From: Microbacterium sp. EST19A
GTDB taxonomy: Bacteria; Actinomycetota; Actinomycetes; Actinomycetales; Microbacteriaceae
Length of the DNA stretch: 64,000 nucleotides
Assembly: GCF_019969685.1 (NCBI RefSeq)
Contig: NZ_JAHXYZ010000002.1
Location: forward strand, 496,001 to 560,000
Direction of reading: 5' to 3'
The stretch's first letter is position 1; each line of letters starts with the position of its first letter. The position numbers were made by a program, and so were the translations under genes. Below, in pieces: positions 29,201-38,342 of this stretch. The notes beneath the pieces were generated by a model, which was not told the DNA's origin, ran no database searches, and saw only the letters and a list, made by a program, of their open reading frames with translations.

Positions 29201-30872
29201 CGTCCGGCTCCTTCAGCAATCCGGGAAGCTCCGCCCAGGAGATGGGCTGAGTCGCATCGCCGACTTCCGCGAGCGGCTCCTGGGGCTCGATCGGGATCGG
29301 GCTCGGTCCTTCCAGCGCGTCGCCGTGCCGCGGGATCGTCAGGACGAAGTTCGTTCCGACGCCGAGCTCCGACCAGACACCGAGCGTGCCGCCGTGCAGG
29401 GTCGCGTCGCCGAGCGAGATCGAGAGACCGAGCCCCGTGCCGCCGATGGTGCGCTGACGCGAGGGATCGGCGCGCCAGAAGCGGTCGAAGACGCGTTCGG
29501 CGTCGGCGGGTTCCATCCCGAGACCGAAGTCCCGGACGCCGGCCGCCACCGCATGCTGATTGCTGTCGACGGTGACGACGATCGGCCGCCCCTCGCCGTG
29601 CTCGATCGCGTTGCCGATCAGATTGCGCAGCACGCGGCGCACCCGTCGCGGGTCCATGTCCACAGGCGAGTACCCGCCCGGCGCGACGAGCCTCAGCTCG
29701 GATCCGCGTCCTTCGGCGAGCGGATGCATCTGGTCGATGATGTCCTCGGCGAGGTGCGCGAGGCTCGTCGCCTCGAGCTCGAGCTGCACGGAGCCCGCGT
29801 CGTAGCGGCTGATCTCGAGCAGATCGGCGAGGAGGGTCTCGAACCGCTGCACCTGGGTGTGCAGCAGCTCGGTCGTGCGTGCGGTGGTGGGATCGAACTC
29901 CTCGCGCTGGTCGTTCAGCATGTCCGCGGCGAGGCGGATGGTCGTCAGCGGCGTGCGCAGCTCATGCGACACGTCCGACACGAAGCGCTGCTGCACCATC
30001 GACAGCTCGCCGAGCTCCTTGATCTGCGACTCGATGCTGTCCGCCATCGCGTTGAAGGAACGCCCGAGGGTGGCGAGCTCATCCTCGCCGTGCACCTCCA
30101 GGCGCACGCCCAGGTCGCCTGCCGCGAGCCGCGCGCTCGTCTCGGCGGCCTGCACGATCGGCGTCGCCACCGCGCGCAGCACGATCCACGAGATCGCGGC
30201 GACGATCGCGACGAGGCCGATCCCGGCGATCCACAGGGTGCGCTGCACGAACACGAGCGTCTGATTCGCATCCTGCAGGTCGTAGGCGAAGTAGATCTCG
30301 AACGGCCCCGACTCGGGCACGCTCAGCTGCTGCCCGACGACGATCCCCGGCACCTCGCCGCCGTCCGCGACGGGGAGCGCCACCGACTGCCACGCCTGCC
30401 GATCGTCGAACTCGACGACCCGGGCTCGGAGCTCCGGGCTCAACTGATTCGCGGACAGACCGGCCGTGAAGCCGCTCAGCTGCGGGCCGTCGGATTCCAG
30501 GTTGATCTTGAACCCGGCGAGCTGATCGCTGCTCGAGGTGCGCGCGAGATTGTCGCGGACGCTGTTCCACAGGTCGGTGAGGGCAGCCGGGTCGTCTCCG
30601 ACCTCGGCGACATCGAGGATGTCCTGCGCCTGGTCGATGGCCCGGCGGGCATCCTCGAGTGCGACGTTCTTCCGCGACACGAAGAGGTCGTTCTGAATGA
30701 CGAGAGCCATCGTGACGCAGGTGATGAAGATGGCCAGCGACGTCGCGAGCAGCGTGATGGTCAGGGTGCGGAACCGTAGCGAGCGACGCCACAGCGCCGC
30801 GAGCACGGTCGGCCAGCCCCGCCAGTCGCGCAGGACAGCGACGGCCGTGGTGGTCGCTGTCGTCGCGGCCAT
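29193..30872 (-). CDS. mtrB: Sensor histidine kinase MtrB
   Basis: A 559-residue membrane kinase: first helix at about 33-58, extracellular sensor domain (about 60-215), second helix (about 220-245), HAMP, HisKA box (FVSDVSHELRTPLTTIRLA) and HATPase (NLIGNAIEHGEG, DFGLGM, GTGLGLSI). It phosphorylates MtrA in the control of cell-wall and osmotic genes. ATG at 30872 is chosen for AGGAG 4 bases upstream, 7 bases after the mtrA stop; the longer frame overlaps mtrA. The C-terminal tail after the kinase domain is acidic and Pro-rich. Confidence 0.95.
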   Translation of the reverse strand: MAATTATTTAVAVLRDWRGWPTVLAALWRRSLRFRTLTITLLATSLAIFITCVTMALVIQNDLFVSRKNVALEDARRAIDQAQDILDVAEVGDDPAALTDLWNSVRDNLARTSSSDQLAGFKINLESDGPQLSGFTAGLSANQLSPELRARVVEFDDRQAWQSVALPVADGGEVPGIVVGQQLSVPESGPFEIYFAYDLQDANQTLVFVQRTLWIAGIGLVAIVAAISWIVLRAVATPIVQAAETSARLAAGDLGVRLEVHGEDELATLGRSFNAMADSIESQIKELGELSMVQQRFVSDVSHELRTPLTTIRLAADMLNDQREEFDPTTARTTELLHTQVQRFETLLADLLEISRYDAGSVQLELEATSLAHLAEDIIDQMHPLAEGRGSELRLVAPGGYSPVDMDPRRVRRVLRNLIGNAIEHGEGRPIVVTVDSNQHAVAAGVRDFGLGMEPADAERVFDRFWRADPSRQRTIGGTGLGLSISLGDATLHGGTLGVWSELGVGTNFVLTIPRHGDALEGPSPIPIEPQEPLAEVGDATQPISWAELPGLLKEPDDD

Positions 30873-30879
30873 CGTGCTC

Positions 30880-31560
30880 CTAGCCGACGCTCCCGGCGCG
30901 ATAGCCCACGCCACGCACCGTCATCACGATCTTGGGGTTGTCCGGATCGAGCTCGACCTTCGCCCGAAGCCGCTGCACGTGCACGTTCACGAGTCGCGTG
31001 TCGGCCTTGTAGTGGTAGCCCCAGACCTGTTCGAGCAGCATCTCGCGGGAGAACACCTGCTGCGGCTTGGACGCCAGCGCGACGAGCAGCTGGAACTCCA
31101 GCGGAGTCAGCGCGATCGGCGTCGTGCCGCGGCGCACCTCGTGGGCGTCGACGTCGACCGTGAGGTCGCCGACCTTCAGCTGCTCGCTCGTGGTCTGCGG
31201 CGTCGGGCGCAGTCGGGTGCGGATGCGAGCGACGAGCTCCTTGGGGTTGAAGGGCTTCACCATGTAGTCGTCCGCGCCGACCTCGAGGCCGCGGACCACA
31301 TCGGCGGTGTCGCTCCGCGCGGTCAGCATGAGTATCGGCACGCCGGACTCGGCGCGGATGCGCGTGCAGATCTCGATGCCGTCCATGCCGGGGAGCATGA
31401 GGTCGAGGAGCACGAGGTCAGGGCGCTGCGTGCGCCATTCGTCGACCGCACGGGCGCCATCGGCGCAGAACACCGGCTCGAAACCCTCCGTGCGCAGCAC
31501 GATGCCGATCATCTCGGCGAGCGCGGTGTCGTCGTCGACCACAAGAATGCGTGAGGTCAT
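30880..31560 (-). CDS. mtrA: Response regulator MtrA
   Basis: A 226-residue OmpR-family regulator: receiver domain (phospho-acceptor Asp53 in LLDLMLPGMDG, acidic pocket VVDDD) and a C-terminal winged helix (VWGYHYKADTRLVNVHVQRLRAKV). MtrA is the essential or near-essential regulator of the mtrAB-lpqB system in Actinobacteria. The start at 31560 matches the family N-terminus MTSRILVVDDD. There is no ribosome site; a TAAGGT box 7 bases upstream suggests a leaderless message. Confidence 0.95.
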   Translation of the reverse strand: MTSRILVVDDDTALAEMIGIVLRTEGFEPVFCADGARAVDEWRTQRPDLVLLDLMLPGMDGIEICTRIRAESGVPILMLTARSDTADVVRGLEVGADDYMVKPFNPKELVARIRTRLRPTPQTTSEQLKVGDLTVDVDAHEVRRGTTPIALTPLEFQLLVALASKPQQVFSREMLLEQVWGYHYKADTRLVNVHVQRLRAKVELDPDNPKIVMTVRGVGYRAGSVG

Positions 31561-31567
31561 AACTGTT

Positions 31568-31573
31568 ACCTTA
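31568..31573 (-). promoter_or_regulatory. Leaderless -10 box of mtrA with overlapping GTAACA element
   Basis: TAAGGT on the minus strand, 7 bases before the ATG. The downstream bases read GTAACA, similar to known MtrA-binding half-sites, so autoregulation is possible but unproven. Confidence 0.5.
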
Positions 31574-31656
31574 TGGCACCGAGTACCGCCGTCCCCAGGT
31601 CTGCGCACCACCGACAGGGATATGACACGATGGGAGCGCACGATGGAGGGAGTGCT

Positions 31657-33174
31657 GTGAGCGGCCAGACATGGACCCCTGCCCCGAAGAAGGGCATCAT
31701 CCCGCTTCATCCACTGACATTCGGCATGCTGCTGGGTAAGGCGTTCGCCGCCCTCCGGCACAATCCGAAGGTTCTCTTCGGCTTCGCCGTGGTCATCCAG
31801 CTGATCGTGGTGATCGTGACCGCCGGCGTGATGGGAGTGGTGTTCTTCACGACCTTCTCCCGGCTCGAGACGGTGCCGCCCTCCTCGCCCGACTTCGAGG
31901 CCGTGCTCGCCGGCACGATCGCGATCAACGTCATCGCGGGACTCGCGGTCGGCCTGACCTCCATCGCCTTCACGGCGATGATGCAGGGCGTGGTGGCCGC
32001 GGAGGTCGGATACGCGTCGATCCGCGTGAAGGCGACGCTCGGGATGCTGTGGCGCAAGATGGCGCCGTCGTTCTGGCGTCTCGCCGGCTTCGCCTCACTG
32101 TCCGTGGTCGCCGTCTTCGGCTTCTTCGTCGTCATCGCGCTGATCATCGGGGCGTTCGTCGCCGGCGGGCTGGGCGGAAGCGCCGAGCTGATCGGGATCG
32201 TCGTGCTGGTGAGCATCCTCATCGGGCTCGCATCGATCCCGCTGATCGTGTGGCTGAGCACCAAACTGCTGCTCGTGCCGTCGATCCTCGTGCTCGAGCG
32301 TGCTCGGTTTCGCGACGCGTTCGTGCGCTCCTGGCGCCTCACCCGAGGGCGGTTCTGGGTCGCGTTCGGCGTCACCGCCCTGATCGGCCTGATCATGGGT
32401 CTCGCGATGCAGGTCGTGAGCTTCCCGGTGGCGATGCTGAGCTCGCTCCTCGGTTCCGTGATCGCCCCCACCGGGGACTACGACGCCGGCGCAGTGATCG
32501 GCTTCATCTTCACCCTCATCGCCCCGCAGATCCTGCTGCTCGTCCTGCAGGCGATCACCCTCGTCGTGCAGAGCACCGGGTCGGCGCTCGTCTACCTCGA
32601 CTGCCGGATGCGGTACGAAGGACTCGACCAGACGCTGATCTCGCACGTGGAGCGCCGCGAGCTGGGGTGGACCGAGGATCAGCTCGACGACCCGTTCGCC
32701 GTCGATCCGTCGCGCGCCGTGACCGATGCGCCCCCGCCCCGCCAGGTGCCCGAGCACGTCATGATGACGCAGGCATACGCCTACCCGCAGTACGGAGCGC
32801 CGGCCGCACCGGGTTACCCCGCACAGCCCTACGGAGCACAGCCCTCCGCGCCACAGCCTTACGGGGCACAGCCATACGGTGCACAGCCGTACGCTCCGCA
32901 GCCGTACGGAGCACAGCCGACCGGTACGCCTCCGTACGCGACGCAGCCATACCCGGGTCCGCAGCCGTATCCGGCACAGGCTCCGCAGCCCTACGCTGCG
33001 CAGCCGTCCGCACCGGCGCCCGCGTTCGCCCCCGCACCGCCGCCTCCTCCCGCGCCGCCTGCCGCGGCATCCGCACCGCCTGCGGCGACTCCCGCGCCCC
33101 CGACCGACAGTCCGTGGGCTGCGCCTGCCGACGGCGGCTGGGCCGCTCCGGGCAGCGGCGACGGCACGGCATGA
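31657..33174 (+). CDS. Polytopic membrane protein with Pro/Gln/Tyr-rich repeat tail (Rv3689-like)
   Basis: A 505-residue protein with about six transmembrane segments (roughly residues 35-315) that resemble the membrane domain of some glycerophosphodiester phosphodiesterases, but with no catalytic domain. The last 130 residues are low-complexity repeats of the type PYGAQ, then Pro/Ala. GTG at 31657 is chosen because GGAGGGA lies 5 bases upstream. It heads a run of five genes with stop-start overlaps or abutting ends (DUF4129, DUF4350, moxR, DUF58) and is divergent from mtrA. Function unknown. Confidence 0.85.
   Translation: MSGQTWTPAPKKGIIPLHPLTFGMLLGKAFAALRHNPKVLFGFAVVIQLIVVIVTAGVMGVVFFTTFSRLETVPPSSPDFEAVLAGTIAINVIAGLAVGLTSIAFTAMMQGVVAAEVGYASIRVKATLGMLWRKMAPSFWRLAGFASLSVVAVFGFFVVIALIIGAFVAGGLGGSAELIGIVVLVSILIGLASIPLIVWLSTKLLLVPSILVLERARFRDAFVRSWRLTRGRFWVAFGVTALIGLIMGLAMQVVSFPVAMLSSLLGSVIAPTGDYDAGAVIGFIFTLIAPQILLLVLQAITLVVQSTGSALVYLDCRMRYEGLDQTLISHVERRELGWTEDQLDDPFAVDPSRAVTDAPPPRQVPEHVMMTQAYAYPQYGAPAAPGYPAQPYGAQPSAPQPYGAQPYGAQPYAPQPYGAQPTGTPPYATQPYPGPQPYPAQAPQPYAAQPSAPAPAFAPAPPPPPAPPAAASAPPAATPAPPTDSPWAAPADGGWAAPGSGDGTA
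32821..33008 (+). repeat. In-frame 15-base repeats coding PYGAQ units
   Basis: Degenerate tandem units close to CAGCCGTACGGAGCA, best conserved at 32821-32920 and decaying after it. Confidence 0.7.
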
Positions 33175-33812
33175 TCCGACCGTTCGACGACCTGTTCGTC
33201 CCCGACGGGGACGAGGCACGGCGCTGGGCCGAGGAGGAACTCTCCAATCCGCGCTATGCGGACGCCAAGCCGACCTGGTTCGATCTCGTCGCGCGCGACA
33301 TCGGGCGGTTCATCGCCGACCTCTTCAACTCGGACAACGGCGCGAACGTCGGACCGTGGGCGCTCATCATCGTGAGCGCGATCATCGTCGCGGCGCTCAT
33401 CACGGCTCTCGTCATCTGGGGCCGGCCACGCAGTTCGCGGGCCGTGCGCCGCGCGCGGAACGACCTCCTCGGCGAGAGCGACGACCGGAGTGCCGCACAG
33501 CTCCGAGCGGATGCCGAACGCAGCGCGCGCGACGGCGACTGGGACACCGCGACCATCCTGCGTTACCGCGCGATCGCCCGCGGACTGCTGGAGAGGGACC
33601 TCATCGACCCCGCCCCCGGCGCGACCGCGCAGTCGATCGCGCGGGAGGCGAGTGCCGTGTTCGCAGACGAGGCGACCGCGATGCGCGGCGCGGCGGTGTC
33701 GTTCGACGACGTCCGCTACCTGCGGCATCCGGCCACGGAGGAGAGCTACCGCGAGCTCGCCGCGACGGATGACCGACTGCGCACGCGACGCCCCGAGGCG
33801 GTGCCCGCGTGA
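33171..33812 (+). CDS. DUF4129 domain-containing membrane protein (Rv3690-like)
   Basis: A 213-residue protein with one membrane helix (about 60-84) and a C-terminal cytoplasmic DUF4129 domain (about 115-205; RDGDWDTATILRYRAIARGLLERDLIDPAPGATAQSIARE). DUF4129 often ends transglutaminase-like proteins encoded beside MoxR and DUF58. ATGA overlap with the gene before and GTGA overlap with the gene after. Only the last third of the long open frame covering it is real. Confidence 0.87.
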   Translation: MIRPFDDLFVPDGDEARRWAEEELSNPRYADAKPTWFDLVARDIGRFIADLFNSDNGANVGPWALIIVSAIIVAALITALVIWGRPRSSRAVRRARNDLLGESDDRSAAQLRADAERSARDGDWDTATILRYRAIARGLLERDLIDPAPGATAQSIAREASAVFADEATAMRGAAVSFDDVRYLRHPATEESYRELAATDDRLRTRRPEAVPA

Positions 33813-35026
33813 GCGTGATCGACCAGGCGACGCCGGCGACGTCCACCGCCGAGGCCCGGCCGCGACGAGCGCGCACCATCGTCGGATGGATCATCGTCGT
33901 CGCCCTCGTCCTTCTCGTGGCCTTCGTCGCGCTCCAGGTCAGCGCGAGCGGCCCGAGCGCCCGAGGCACGCTGGATCCGGAAGGTCGCGACGACTCCGGG
34001 GCGCTGGCTCTCGCCGAGATCCTGCGCGACCAGGGCGTCGATGTGTCGGTCTACCGCTCCCGTGCCGAGGCGCGCGCGGCGGTCGACGAAGACACCACGC
34101 TCGTCATGACGAACCCGTACACCCTGACCGATGACGCCGTCGCCGAGCTGCTCGATCCCGCCGACCGGGTCGTCTTCCTCTCGACCGGCACGCATCTGCT
34201 GAGCGTGCTGGACATCGGCGAGAACGCTCCGGGCAACTCGGACCCCGCCTCCGCCGACTGCGACGTTCCGGAATTCGCCGACGTCGGCACCATCCGCGCC
34301 GACCGGTTCTTCTCCCCCGAAGACGGCGTCGAGGCCTGCTTCGGCGACGCCGACGGAGCCGCTGTCCTCGTCGACGATTCCGGAGACGGCCGCCACACGT
34401 CCATCGTCGAGGCCACGAGGCTCTTCAGCAACGCCTACCTGGCCGAGAACGGCAATGCCGCGCTCGCGCTGGCGCTCCTGGGTCAGACCGAGCGAGTCGT
34501 CTGGTACGTGCCGTCGTTCAGCGACACCGACATCGAGGGGCAATCGCCCGACACGCTCGGGAGCCTGACACCGCCGTGGGTCACCCCCGCCATCCTGCTG
34601 CTCTTCGCCGCCGGGATCGCCGCCGCAGTCTGGCGCGGTCAGCGCTTCGGTCCGCTCGTCGCCGAGACGCTGCCGGTGACGGTGCGCGCGTCGGAGACGA
34701 TGCACGGACGGGCACGCCTGACGGCGAAGGCAGCCGACGCCCCGCACGCCGGTCAGGCGCTCCGGGACGGGGCGCAGCGTCGTCTGGCACGTCGTCTCGG
34801 TCTCGCCGTGCACGCCGGAGCGGACGAGGTCGCCGACGCGGCATCCGATCGCCTTCGCATCCCCCGGGGAACCCTGCAGGCGCTGCTCGCCGGACCGCTC
34901 CCGGCCGACGATGCCGCCCTCGTCGAGCTCGCCCGACGACTCGATGAGCTCGAGACCGCCGTCGAGGCGACGACGCGCACCACCCGCCAACCATCCCACC
35001 CCACGGAAGCCGAGGGCACAACGTGA
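33809..35026 (+). CDS. DUF4350 domain-containing membrane protein (Rv3691-like)
   Basis: A 405-residue protein: N-terminal helix (about 26-46), external DUF4350 domain (about 50-230, a GATase-like fold with LAEILRDQGVDVSVYRS), a second helix (about 255-275) and a cytoplasmic helical C-terminus (about 290-385). The start is GTG, overlapping the previous stop. DUF4350 proteins accompany MoxR-DUF58 pairs in many phyla; no biochemical role is established. The 3' end overlaps moxR by 4 bases. Confidence 0.87.
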   Translation: MSVIDQATPATSTAEARPRRARTIVGWIIVVALVLLVAFVALQVSASGPSARGTLDPEGRDDSGALALAEILRDQGVDVSVYRSRAEARAAVDEDTTLVMTNPYTLTDDAVAELLDPADRVVFLSTGTHLLSVLDIGENAPGNSDPASADCDVPEFADVGTIRADRFFSPEDGVEACFGDADGAAVLVDDSGDGRHTSIVEATRLFSNAYLAENGNAALALALLGQTERVVWYVPSFSDTDIEGQSPDTLGSLTPPWVTPAILLLFAAGIAAAVWRGQRFGPLVAETLPVTVRASETMHGRARLTAKAADAPHAGQALRDGAQRRLARRLGLAVHAGADEVADAASDRLRIPRGTLQALLAGPLPADDAALVELARRLDELETAVEATTRTTRQPSHPTEAEGTT

Positions 35027-35994
35027 CCGTCGAGAACCATCCCGCCGACGACGCCGCGCTGCGTCAGGCCATGCACCGCGTCCGCACCGAGGTCGACAAG
35101 GCCGTCGTCGGGCAGGCCGGAACCGTCACGGGCCTGCTCGTCTCGCTGCTCGCGCGTGGGCATGTGCTCCTGGAGGGCGTGCCGGGCGTCGCGAAGACCC
35201 TCGTCGTGCGCTCGTTCGCGCGCGCGCTCGGCCTCGACACGAAGCGCGTGCAGTTCACGCCCGACCTGATGCCCGGCGACGTCACCGGATCGCTCGTGTA
35301 CGACGCGCGCACCGGCGAGTTCGATTTCCGTGCGGGGCCGGTGTTCACGAACATCCTGCTCGCCGACGAGATCAACCGCACGCCGCCGAAGACGCAGGCC
35401 GCTCTCCTCGAGGCGATGGAGGAGCGCCAGGTCTCAGCCGACGGCGTCAGCCGGCCGCTTCCCGACCCGTTCCTCGTCGCGGCGACCCAGAACCCGATCG
35501 AGCACGAGGGCACCTACTCTCTGCCCGAAGCCCAACTCGACCGCTTCCTCATGAAGCTCGTCGTCGGGATGCCCGAGCGCGATGCCGAGGTCTCGGTCCT
35601 GCGCCGCCACGCGGAGGGCTTCTCCCCGCGGGAGCTGACCGGCGTCGAAGCGGTCGTGACGGCCGACGAGATCCGCGCGGCGCAGGCTGCGGCCGGCCGC
35701 GTCGAGGTCACCGACGACGTTCTCGGCTACGTCGTGGATCTGGCGCGTGCCACCCGCCAGTCCCCGTCCGTCGAGCTCGGAGCGAGCCCGCGCGCGTCGA
35801 CCGGCCTGCTCGCCGCGGCGAAGGCCTGGGCGTGGCTCAACGCCTCGACCGCCGTCACTCCCGACCACGTGCAGACGATGCTCGTGCCCGTGTGGCGCCA
35901 CCGCCTGCAGCTGCGACCGGACGCGCAGATGGAGGGAGTGTCGGCGGATGCCGTGCTCACCTCGGTCGTGCAGCAGACCAGGGTGCCGATCTAG
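35023..35994 (+). CDS. moxR: MoxR family AAA+ ATPase
   Basis: A 323-residue AAA+ ATPase: Walker A GVPGVAKT (52-59), Walker B ILLADEINR, sensor 1 in ATQNPIE, and a lid domain (about 220-320). MoxR proteins act as chaperone-like ATPases on partners with VWA-type domains, which here would be the DUF58 protein encoded next. GTG start in a GTGA overlap; the stop TAG abuts the next GTG with no spacing. It corresponds to mycobacterial moxR2 by neighbours. Confidence 0.93.
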   Translation: MTVENHPADDAALRQAMHRVRTEVDKAVVGQAGTVTGLLVSLLARGHVLLEGVPGVAKTLVVRSFARALGLDTKRVQFTPDLMPGDVTGSLVYDARTGEFDFRAGPVFTNILLADEINRTPPKTQAALLEAMEERQVSADGVSRPLPDPFLVAATQNPIEHEGTYSLPEAQLDRFLMKLVVGMPERDAEVSVLRRHAEGFSPRELTGVEAVVTADEIRAAQAAAGRVEVTDDVLGYVVDLARATRQSPSVELGASPRASTGLLAAAKAWAWLNASTAVTPDHVQTMLVPVWRHRLQLRPDAQMEGVSADAVLTSVVQQTRVPI

Positions 35995-37302
35995 GTGTTC
36001 GTCACCGGTCGGCTCGCCATCGCTCTCGCCGTGGGCGTGATCCCGCTCGTCCTCGGAGGACTGGCGGGGTATCCGGCGTACGCGCTGTTCGGCGGGTGGA
36101 TCGCACTGTGCGCGCTGCTCACGGGGATCGACATCGCCCTCGCGGCCAGCCCGCGGGCGGTGACCGTGACCCGTCGTGTGCCGAAGCGAACGCGGATCGG
36201 CGAGCCGGTTCCGGTCAGCGTCGCCGTGCAGAACCACGGCACGCGGACGCTGCACGCACTGATCCGCGACGCCTGGCAGCCGACCGCCGGGGCTTCGCCG
36301 GTGCGCCCGCAGCTCATCATCCCTCCCGGAGAGCGGGCCCGCGTCGCGATACCGCTGCTCCCCCGCCGCCGCGGCGAGCTGGTGAGCGAGTTCGTGATGA
36401 TCCGCTCGCGCGGGCCGCTCGGTCTCGCCGGACGGCAGGCCCGGCACCGGGCGCGTGGGGCGATCCGGGTGCTGCCGGCGTTCTCCTCCCGCAAGCACCT
36501 CCCCTCACGCCTGGCGCGGCTCCGCGAGCTCGACGGGAACACCAGCATCCAGGTGCGCGGTCAGGGCACGGAGTTCGACTCGCTGCGCGAATACGTGCGC
36601 GGTGACGACGTGCGCTCGATCGACTGGCGCGCGACCGCTCGCGCCGGCACGACGATGCTGCGCACCTGGCGCCCGGAGCGCGACCGTCACGTGGTCATCA
36701 TCATCGATACGGGCCGAACGGCGGCCGCGCGTGTGGGCGACGGTACGCGCGTCGACGCTTCGCTCGAAGCCGCCTTGCTGCTCGCGGCCCTGGCGTCACG
36801 CGCCGGGGATCACGTGCACCTGCTGATGTACGACCGTGTCGTGCGCGGGCGGGTGACCGGCGTCGACGGCAACGCCCTGCTTCCCGCGCTGACGGACGCC
36901 ATGGCCCCCGTGCACGCGCGCCTGGTCGACACCGACTGGCACGGCGCGTTCGCCGCCGTCCGCACGCTGACCACCCGCCCGTCGCTCATCGTCGTGCTCA
37001 CCGCGCAGGACGCCGCGGAGTCGGCCAGAGCCTTCCTCGGCGCCTTCCCGAACGCGTCGCGTGCGACGACGGTGCTCGTGGGATCGGTGACCGACGACGA
37101 CATCGCCGACCTCGCCCGGCAGCGCGGGTCGCGCGAGGAGATCTATCTGGCTGCCGCGGCCGAGCGCACCCTCCGGGATGCCGAGAACGTCGCGGATGCG
37201 ATCCGCAGGGCCGGAGGCGAGGCGATCGCCGCCGACCCCGAAGAGCTCCCGCCGCGCATCGCCGACCGGTACCTCGAGCTGAAGGCGGCCGGCCGGCTCT
37301 GA
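35995..37302 (+). CDS. DUF58 domain-containing protein (Rv3693-like)
   Basis: A 435-residue protein with two N-terminal helices (about 8-48), a beta-rich external or immunoglobulin-like part (about 55-150), the DUF58 signature (FDSLREYVRGDDVRSIDWRA, about 188-207) and a VWA-like fold after it, with IIIDTGRT in place of the classical DxSxS metal site. It starts at GTG directly after the moxR stop. It is the probable partner of the MoxR ATPase. Converges with the SpoIIM-like gene, 30 bases away. Confidence 0.9.
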   Translation: MFVTGRLAIALAVGVIPLVLGGLAGYPAYALFGGWIALCALLTGIDIALAASPRAVTVTRRVPKRTRIGEPVPVSVAVQNHGTRTLHALIRDAWQPTAGASPVRPQLIIPPGERARVAIPLLPRRRGELVSEFVMIRSRGPLGLAGRQARHRARGAIRVLPAFSSRKHLPSRLARLRELDGNTSIQVRGQGTEFDSLREYVRGDDVRSIDWRATARAGTTMLRTWRPERDRHVVIIIDTGRTAAARVGDGTRVDASLEAALLLAALASRAGDHVHLLMYDRVVRGRVTGVDGNALLPALTDAMAPVHARLVDTDWHGAFAAVRTLTTRPSLIVVLTAQDAAESARAFLGAFPNASRATTVLVGSVTDDDIADLARQRGSREEIYLAAAAERTLRDAENVADAIRRAGGEAIAADPEELPPRIADRYLELKAAGRL

Positions 37303-37331
37303 TCCGTCCGGGGCTGGCCGGTGAGGCGTGA

Positions 37332-38342
37332 TCAGCCGGCGACGAGGCGGGGTGTGCCGGCCTCGTACTCGACCAGGTCTCCGGTCGCGCCGCGGCGGTG
37401 CGCCCGACCGCCGATGACGAGCATGTAGATGAGGAACACGGCGAGCGCGGCCGCGCCGATGCCGATCTTCACCGGCCAGGGCAGCGCCCAGCCGGTGACG
37501 AAGCCCTCGACGAGGCCGGAGAGGAACAGCGCGAAGACCAGCCCCAGCGCGACCGTCGCGAGCGACCTTCCCTCCTCCGCGAGCGCTTCGCCGCGAGAAC
37601 GCGCTCCCGTGGCGACCCACGCCCAGAAGATGTGCAGACCGGCGGCTGCGGCCACGAAGATGCACGTGAGCTCGAGCATGCCGTGCGGGAGGATGTAGAG
37701 GAGCATGATGTCGGCCTTGTCGTGGGCGGCCATCACGGCTCCCGACAGACCGAGGCCCATGGCGTTCTGCACGAGCATGGCGATCGGCCAGATCCCGGTC
37801 ACGCCGAACAGCACGCACTGCATCGCGATCCAGGCGTTGTTCGTCCAGACCATCCCCATGAACTCCGCGGCGGGGTTCTCGGTGTAGTACCCCGTGAAGC
37901 TCTCGTCGGCGTACTGCTCGAGCGCGTCGGGCGGACCGAGCGTCGCGATGAGTGCGGGATCGTTCGCGATCCACGCCGCCGTGCCGACCCCGATCGCGAT
38001 GAACGAGACGGCGATGATCAGGGTGGTCCAGCGCAGCCGGTACAGGGCCGCCGGCAGCTGCAGGCTGAAGAACCGCGCGGTCTGCGTGAGGATGCTGTCG
38101 GACGCCCCGGTGAGGCGCAGCCGCGCGCGCACCAGGATGGTCGAGAGGTACGCGCCCTGCGGAGACTCCCCCACCGAGGTCTTCAGCTCGGCGAGATCAG
38201 CGGATGCCGCGCGGTAGCGCACGATCAGCTCGTCGACGCCCGCTCCGTCGAGCCGGGCGCGGCTGAGTTCGTCCAGCCGCTCCCATTCGGCACGGCGTGC
38301 ATCAGACAGCGCATCGGCATCCACCTGATTTACTGTACTCAT
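37332..38342 (-). CDS. SpoIIM-like (stage II sporulation protein M family) membrane protein
   Basis: A 336-residue protein: a cytoplasmic helical N-terminus (about 1-95) and about six transmembrane helices with the SpoIIM family motifs (FTGYYTENPAAEF, NNAWIAMQ, LPHGMLELTCIF). In non-sporulating Actinobacteria the family (Rv3694c type) has no known function. The start at 38342 shares bases with the ATG of the divergent RDD gene, so the two coding regions begin back to back inside one CATG. Confidence 0.88.
   Translation of the reverse strand: MSTVNQVDADALSDARRAEWERLDELSRARLDGAGVDELIVRYRAASADLAELKTSVGESPQGAYLSTILVRARLRLTGASDSILTQTARFFSLQLPAALYRLRWTTLIIAVSFIAIGVGTAAWIANDPALIATLGPPDALEQYADESFTGYYTENPAAEFMGMVWTNNAWIAMQCVLFGVTGIWPIAMLVQNAMGLGLSGAVMAAHDKADIMLLYILPHGMLELTCIFVAAAAGLHIFWAWVATGARSRGEALAEEGRSLATVALGLVFALFLSGLVEGFVTGWALPWPVKIGIGAAALAVFLIYMLVIGGRAHRRGATGDLVEYEAGTPRLVAG
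38331..38336 (+). promoter_or_regulatory. Candidate -10 box of the RDD gene, inside the SpoIIM-like gene
   Basis: TACTGT lies 4 bases before the ATG of the RDD gene, and within codons 3 to 4 of the SpoIIM-like gene on the other strand. Confidence 0.35.

Noticed and set aside
37290..37345. Imperfect GCCGGCT/GATCAGCCGGC dyad between DUF58 and SpoIIM-like genes as a terminator
   Set aside because: The arms do not align without a 2-base bulge and the loop is long; too weak to call.
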